Source: Streptomyces violaceusniger Tu 4113
Lineage (GTDB): Bacteria; Actinomycetota; Actinomycetes; Streptomycetales; Streptomycetaceae
Direction: 5' to 3'
DNA length: 64,000 bases
Assembly (NCBI RefSeq): GCF_000147815.2
Contig: NC_015957.1
Span: 3,720,001 to 3,784,000, forward strand
The notes below the pieces were generated by a model that was not told the origin of the DNA, searched no databases, and saw only the letters and a list, made by a program, of their open reading frames with translations. Shown here one piece after another: positions 60,310-64,000 of this stretch. Position 1 is the stretch's first letter; each line of letters opens with the position of its first letter. The position numbers were made by a program, and so were the translations under genes.

Positions 60310-61196
60310 CCGCGAGAGGCACCGAGCGGCTGACTGTCACGCGAGCCGGGCTCGGCCGAACGGGGGCGCGGCACGGTGGGATCGCCCCGCCGGGTCCGGC
60401 CCTCCTGCATGCTGCGGGCGGGCGGGTTCCTGACCTCGATACCGTCCGCCCGGTCGACGTCCTGGCGCCGCCGCGCGACCAGCCGCAGCCACAGCGCGAT
60501 GGCCACACCGGCCAGGGCGGCGATGTAGCCGTAGGTGGCCCAGGTCTTGGCGGCGCGTCCCGCCTTCAGGCCGTGGATCAGCGCGGCGCACCACGCCGGG
60601 TAGGCGCCCACATGCAGCGCCCGCCACCAGCGATACCGCCAGCGGGAGTTGCCGGCCGAGGCGAACGAGCTGCGCGCCGCACCGGTCACCGCGGCGATCA
60701 CGAAGAGGTAGCCGGCGATGGTGCCGAGCCCGATCAGCACCGGCTGATTTGCGTCAGCGAACGGCAACACGATGGACGCGGCGTTGGTGTGGCTCTCCGC
60801 GATCTTGACCCAGATGTGAACGGCCAGGAAGAGCAGACCGGCGACCGCGGCCGCCCGGTGGACGGCCTGGGCCATCAGCCGCTGCCTGGTGTGCAGGATG
60901 AGCTGGTCGGTCGCGGCGAGCCCCCACAGCACCGCCGACGTCAGACAGACCAGCGCGAGCACACCCGCGCCGAAGTCGAGAAACACGAAGATCTTGGAGA
61001 ACGCGCCGGCGTCCCACGCCACGTACAGGGACAGCGCGATGGAGCCGAGGATGGCATAGATCCGGATGTGGCGTGGCCTTCCGATCCCGGACTGGCCACG
61101 CTGCTGAGTCCGGCGAGCGGCCCGTCGTCCGCCTCGAGCCCGGCGTCCCCGGTTACGCCCCTGCGAGGAGGGGAGCGGCGTTTGGGACATGGACAT
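60297..61196 (-). CDS. Bis-heme cytochrome b / ferric-reductase-like membrane protein
   Basis: 299 residues. After an Arg-rich N-terminus come six hydrophobic segments. Four His in two pairs suit bis-heme ligation: VHRAAAVAGLLFLAVHIWV (about residues 113 and 127) and LHVGAYPAWCAALIHGL (about 195 and 208). The C-terminal 60 residues are charged and cytoplasmic. First gene of the operon with the NuoF-ferredoxin fusion. Role inferred: transmembrane electron carrier towards the exported lipoproteins. Confidence 0.85.
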   Translation of the reverse strand: MSMSQTPLPSSQGRNRGRRARGGRRAARRTQQRGQSGIGRPRHIRIYAILGSIALSLYVAWDAGAFSKIFVFLDFGAGVLALVCLTSAVLWGLAATDQLILHTRQRLMAQAVHRAAAVAGLLFLAVHIWVKIAESHTNAASIVLPFADANQPVLIGLGTIAGYLFVIAAVTGAARSSFASAGNSRWRYRWWRALHVGAYPAWCAALIHGLKAGRAAKTWATYGYIAALAGVAIALWLRLVARRRQDVDRADGIEVRNPPARSMQEGRTRRGDPTVPRPRSAEPGSRDSQPLGASRGWDR

Positions 61197-61543
61197 TGGA
61201 GCCTCCCGATCGCGCGGATTCGCGCGGGTGACGAGTTACGTCAAAGTCGTCTTGGGGGCAGCAGCTTCTCGGAAGTACACCTGATCTCCATAAGATTTGT
61301 CGTAACGTGACAACTTCTAGTGGACGGACCCTGCCCACGCCGTCCCCGGATGATCCATTGTCGTTTCAATGGCAAAGACCCGGCAAAGTGTCGGGACCGG
61401 GAGGGGGCCGGGTCCTCTATGACGTAGCGGAGGACCCTCGACTCCCTGACCGGCTACTGGACGAACCGGTCACGGAGGCAACCTCCACGGACCTGGCCGA
61501 CCCCCCAACGGCCAGGTCTCCCCCCGGCAAGAACGAGGTAATG
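61197..61543. promoter_or_regulatory. Divergent regulatory region with a dyad at the PucR-gene start site
   Basis: TAAGAT at 61291-61296 is a strong -10 reading rightward. Just after it TTGTC (61297-61301) and GACAA (61309-61313) form an inverted repeat over the expected transcription start. A GTG at 61307 opens a frame continuous with the PucR-type gene, so the true start could be leaderless here instead of 61544. The left side carries the cytochrome b promoter region. Confidence 0.5.
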
Positions 61544-62728
61544 ATGGGCGAACTCGTGAACCGCATCTGGTCCCGCCCCCGTGGCGAGTGGACCCGCGTG
61601 CTGCGCAATGAACTCCCGTCCCTGGCCGACGAGGTGGTTGAGAACCTTCGGCACAGAATTCCGGGATTCGCCGAACTTCTGGAGGACTCTGAGCGAGACA
61701 AGGTCCGAGGGGGAGTCGAGCAGGCTCTCCTGACGGCACTCGGCCACCGCAAGGCGGGCGAGGACGGCGCGGGCGAGCAGGCCGCCGCCCCCGCCTCCGG
61801 TGAGGAGACGCTGGCCGAGGTGCCGCCCGAGCGGGCCCGGCGCGATCTGTTCGAGGCCCTCATCGGTGAAGTGGCGGTCTCCGAGCGCACCCTGATGGAG
61901 CTCTCCCGGGCCGCCCGGTGGCCGCTTCCCGAGACGGTGCAGGCCATCGCCCTGCCCACCCCGGGCGAGGCGCCGCAACTGGCCGCCGTGCTGGGCGACA
62001 CCCTCATCGGCGCGGTCGGCGACGAGCTGTGCCTGCTGATCCCCGACCCGGACGCGGACCAGGGCCGCCACCCCACCGTGGACACCGCCACCGCCACCGC
62101 CGCCCCCCAGGAAGGCGACCGGGAGCCGGAGCGCGAAGCGCCCGCCGAGCCCGGCACCCGGTCGGCGCTGGAGACCGCGCTGCGCGGCCGTACCGCGGCC
62201 GTGGGCCATGTGGTGCCGCTCAACGACGCGTCCTCGTCGGTGCGATGGGCACGGCGCCTGCTGACCCTGGCGCCCGCCCGCCCCGGCCCCGAGGCCCGGG
62301 TGCTCTTCGTCGACGACCATCTGTCGATGCTGCTGCTCCTGCAGGACGAGTCGCTGGTCCGGGCGCTGGCCGCCCGGTGGCTCAAGCCGCTGGTCGGGCT
62401 GACCCCCCGGCAGAGCGAGCGGCTGCAGATGACGTTGCTGGCCTGGCTGGAGGGCGGTGGCGCGCCCGAGGCGGCCAAGGCCCTCAAGGTGCATCCGCAG
62501 ACGGTGCGCTACCGGCTGCGCCAGATCGAGAAGCTCTTCGGGCCGGGCCTGCGGGACCCCCGAATACGCTTCGAGCTGGAGATGGCGCTGCGCGGCCGCA
62601 GGCTGATGGCGCAGATGGACCGGATACGGCGCCAGGCGTCCCGGGTCGGCCGCCGCACCCGTGCCGGTGCGCCCCCCGGGGTCCGGCCGCTGGGCATCGC
62701 CAGGGAGGCGCGCGTCAACGGACTCTGA
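61544..62728 (+). CDS. PucR-type helix-turn-helix regulator
   Basis: About 394 residues from ATG 61544, with GAGG 5 bases upstream; an earlier leaderless GTG at 61307 would add 79 residues of lower GC3. N-terminal RsbRD-like helical part (VNRIWSRPRGEWTRVLRNELPSLADEVVENLRHRIPG), a central GGDEF-like/CdaR-like domain, and a C-terminal PucR HTH: LLAWLEGGGAPEAAKALKVHPQTVRYRLRQIEKLFG. This family controls diverse catabolic or stress genes. It is divergent from the electron-transfer operon and may regulate it. Confidence 0.85.
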   Translation: MGELVNRIWSRPRGEWTRVLRNELPSLADEVVENLRHRIPGFAELLEDSERDKVRGGVEQALLTALGHRKAGEDGAGEQAAAPASGEETLAEVPPERARRDLFEALIGEVAVSERTLMELSRAARWPLPETVQAIALPTPGEAPQLAAVLGDTLIGAVGDELCLLIPDPDADQGRHPTVDTATATAAPQEGDREPEREAPAEPGTRSALETALRGRTAAVGHVVPLNDASSSVRWARRLLTLAPARPGPEARVLFVDDHLSMLLLLQDESLVRALAARWLKPLVGLTPRQSERLQMTLLAWLEGGGAPEAAKALKVHPQTVRYRLRQIEKLFGPGLRDPRIRFELEMALRGRRLMAQMDRIRRQASRVGRRTRAGAPPGVRPLGIAREARVNGL

Positions 62729-62741
62729 CCCGCAGAAGGCG

Positions 62742-62773
62742 AACCGCCGGCCGCGCTCACGCGGTCGGCGGTT
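62742..62773. terminator. Intrinsic terminator between convergent genes
   Basis: AACCGCCGGCCGCG (62742-62755) pairs with 62760-62773 through 14 bp with one G-U pair, a 4-base loop and a TTTT run next to the stem. One of the clearest terminators in the window; it separates the PucR-type gene from the convergent sigma factor gene. Confidence 0.85.
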
Positions 62774-62780
62774 TTCGCTG

Positions 62781-63776
62781 TCACGGCCGATCCGGACGCC
62801 CGCCGGGCGGACGCCGGACGCGGATCGCCGGAGGAAGGTCCTGGCCTCGCGCCCCGGCGGGCGCCGCCGTACGCGGGGCCGTACGCATCGCCGCGCTCAG
62901 GCCGAGCAGTTCGCCGTAGGCGTGGGAGCAGAAGGCGCATCCGGCCAGATGGCGCGCGAGCGCCCGGCCGCGCACCCCGCCGCGGCGCACCGAGGCGCCG
63001 ATCAGGCCGCTGTAGTGCCGGCACCGGTCGTCGCGCGCCGACTCCAGATGGGCCCGCAGATACGCCTCGCGCAGCCCCTCCCGGGCCCGGAAGGCCAGCG
63101 AGGTCACCCCGCTGGGGGAGATGCCCAGGACCACGGCCACCCGGTGCGGGGTCTCCTCCTCGACGAGGGTCAGCCACAGCACGGTCTGCCAGCGCTCGGG
63201 AAGTCCCCGGAAGCTGTGGATGAGCAACCGGCGGTTCTCCCGGGCCACCAGATGCTGCTGGGGATCGGCCGTGGACGCGTGCTGCCGCCAGGACTCGAAG
63301 TCGGCGGTCAGCAGCACCCGGCGCTCCCCGGCGCTCCACTCCGTCGCGGTATGGCGCACCACTGTGAGCAGATACGGCCGCCAGGGACCCCGGGGTCCGC
63401 CCCCGGCGCGAACAGCCTGGAAGGTGCGGAAGAACGCCTCGGAGGCCAGGTCCTCGGCGTCATGCGGGTCACGGCAGCAGGTTAGGGCGTAGCGCAGGGT
63501 CGCCGTGTGGTGGCGGCGGTAGAGGAGGTCGCCTGCCGCCGGGCTGCTGCTGCCCGACCGGTAGCCCTCCGCCAACTGGCGGGTGAGCTCCTGGTCCGGG
63601 ACGGGGCGGACCGGGCGGTCGGTATGTCCCCGGCCCTGGAGCCCCTCGGTGTCCGGATGTCCCGCCGCCGGAGGGCCGGTGGCCGCGTCGTCGTCCGCGG
63701 CCTCGTGTAAGTGCGCGGTGGCAGCGCGGCGCGCGCCGGCCGAACGGCCGACGCGCGCCTGGTGACTGTGTTCCAT
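62781..63776 (-). CDS. ECF-like RNA polymerase sigma factor with C-terminal zinc-finger region
   Basis: 331 residues. An N-terminal disordered part of about 65 residues is followed by region 2 (DLLYRRHHTATLRYALTCCRDPHDAEDLASEAFFRTFQAV), region 4 (LPERWQTVLWLTLVEEETPHRVAVVLGISPSGVTSLAFRAREGLREAYL), then an anti-sigma-like zinc-binding stretch (RCRHYSGLIGAS ... ARHLAGCAFCSHAYGELL). This fused-finger group is typical of large actinomycete ECF-like factors. ATG 63776 overlaps the upstream gene's stop by one base (TGATG), so they are coupled. Confidence 0.88.
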   Translation of the reverse strand: MEHSHQARVGRSAGARRAATAHLHEAADDDAATGPPAAGHPDTEGLQGRGHTDRPVRPVPDQELTRQLAEGYRSGSSSPAAGDLLYRRHHTATLRYALTCCRDPHDAEDLASEAFFRTFQAVRAGGGPRGPWRPYLLTVVRHTATEWSAGERRVLLTADFESWRQHASTADPQQHLVARENRRLLIHSFRGLPERWQTVLWLTLVEEETPHRVAVVLGISPSGVTSLAFRAREGLREAYLRAHLESARDDRCRHYSGLIGASVRRGGVRGRALARHLAGCAFCSHAYGELLGLSAAMRTAPRTAAPAGARGQDLPPAIRVRRPPGGRPDRP

Positions 63777-64000
63777 CAGCCGCACTGCTTGCCGCTGTTG
63801 ATGCAGTCCACCGCCTCGTTCATCAGGTTCTCCGACATCACGTTGATGAAGTCGTCGTGGTCGGTGATGGGCTTGTGCAACTGCTCGGGGAAGCCGTCCA
63901 CGGCGAACGGGGTGTTGGCCGGCACATCGTAGGTGATGGTGTTCACGAGCTGGGGGATGGCCTGGAAGCCGTTGGGGCAGGAGCCGTCCTCGCCCGCGAA
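63776..64000 (-). CDS. C-terminal fragment of a secreted protein, possibly DUF1996 (cut by window edge)
   Basis: The last 74 codons of a leftward gene are visible, ending TGA at 63776-63778. The fragment ([52 protein letters not shown]) has three cysteines and resembles the end of Streptomyces DUF1996 extracellular proteins; this is from memory. It is translationally coupled to the sigma factor gene. Its start lies beyond the window. Confidence 0.6.
   Translation of the reverse strand, partial: FAGEDGSCPNGFQAIPQLVNTITYDVPANTPFAVDGFPEQLHKPITDHDDFINVMSENLMNEAVDCINSGKQCG

Overview
The window is very GC-rich, has the codon bias of a high-GC actinomycete, and carries gene families typical of Streptomyces: a conservon with a P450, a gamma-butyrolactone synthase/receptor pair, an XRE/DUF397 pair, an NsdA-like TPR regulator, a DUF574 methyltransferase, SpoIIE phosphatase and SigB/F-type sigma factor. 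No rRNA, tRNA, CRISPR array or intact transposase was seen. The species cannot be fixed from sequence alone; Streptomyces is the confident call. The mix of housekeeping genes (pfkA, murT/gatD, def, uppS) with regulatory and catabolic islands suggests a chromosome, probably towards an arm.

Layout. 1-2.5 kb: end of the urease accessory gene ureD and a secreted tripeptidyl-aminopeptidase-type hydrolase. 2.5-3.6 kb: an NAD-dependent epimerase-like protein. 3.9-8.3 kb: a complete conservon (histidine-kinase-like CvnA, roadblock CvnB, DUF742 CvnC, small GTPase CvnD, P450 CvnE), with every junction overlapping. 8.3-21.3 kb: a CtaG-like copper/cytochrome oxidase assembly membrane protein, 6-phosphofructokinase, GatD-MurT (peptidoglycan amidation), peptide deformylase, a TetR/acyl-CoA dehydrogenase divergon, UppS, a DUF574 methyltransferase, a thymidylate-kinase-like protein with a ruined P-loop, an XRE+DUF397 pair and a divergent NsdA-like regulator. 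21.4-26.1 kb: an SDR, an RsbW-type ATP-binding protein with an 8-residue tandem repeat, a frameshifted NmrA gene whose 3' end runs into a 192-bp MITE-like element, a SnoaL protein and a TetR regulator with two GGTACC-centred operators.

26.3-41.1 kb: an orphan metacaspase, a PAS/GAF/SpoIIE phosphatase, a secreted asparaginase, a GlxA-type regulator, a divergent LigD-polymerase/DNA ligase pair, a stress-type sigma factor, an HhH-GPD glycosylase, an esterase, a proline-rich small protein and a heterodimeric ABC exporter whose two nucleotide-binding domains are degenerate in complementary ways. 41.1-41.5 kb is a non-coding stretch with six consecutive hairpins.

41.5-54.3 kb is a catabolic island. 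DeoR regulator, PdxA2-type dehydrogenase and DUF1537 acid-sugar kinase read leftward. An oligopeptide-type ABC importer, aldo/keto reductase, sialidase-like BNR protein and SDR read rightward. A direct-repeat operator candidate lies between the two arms. The kinase is interrupted by about 380 residues of Ala/Thr/Pro-rich tandem repeats. 54.3-56.9 kb: a gamma-butyrolactone receptor, an AfsA-type synthase and a HAD phosphatase that may supply the dephosphorylation step. 57-61.2 kb: a probable membrane electron-transfer operon (bis-heme cytochrome b, NuoF-ferredoxin fusion, PF03640 repeat lipoprotein, Met/His-rich lipoprotein). 61.3-64 kb: a PucR-type regulator, an ECF-like sigma factor with a C-terminal zinc-finger region, and the 3' end of a secreted protein, possibly DUF1996.
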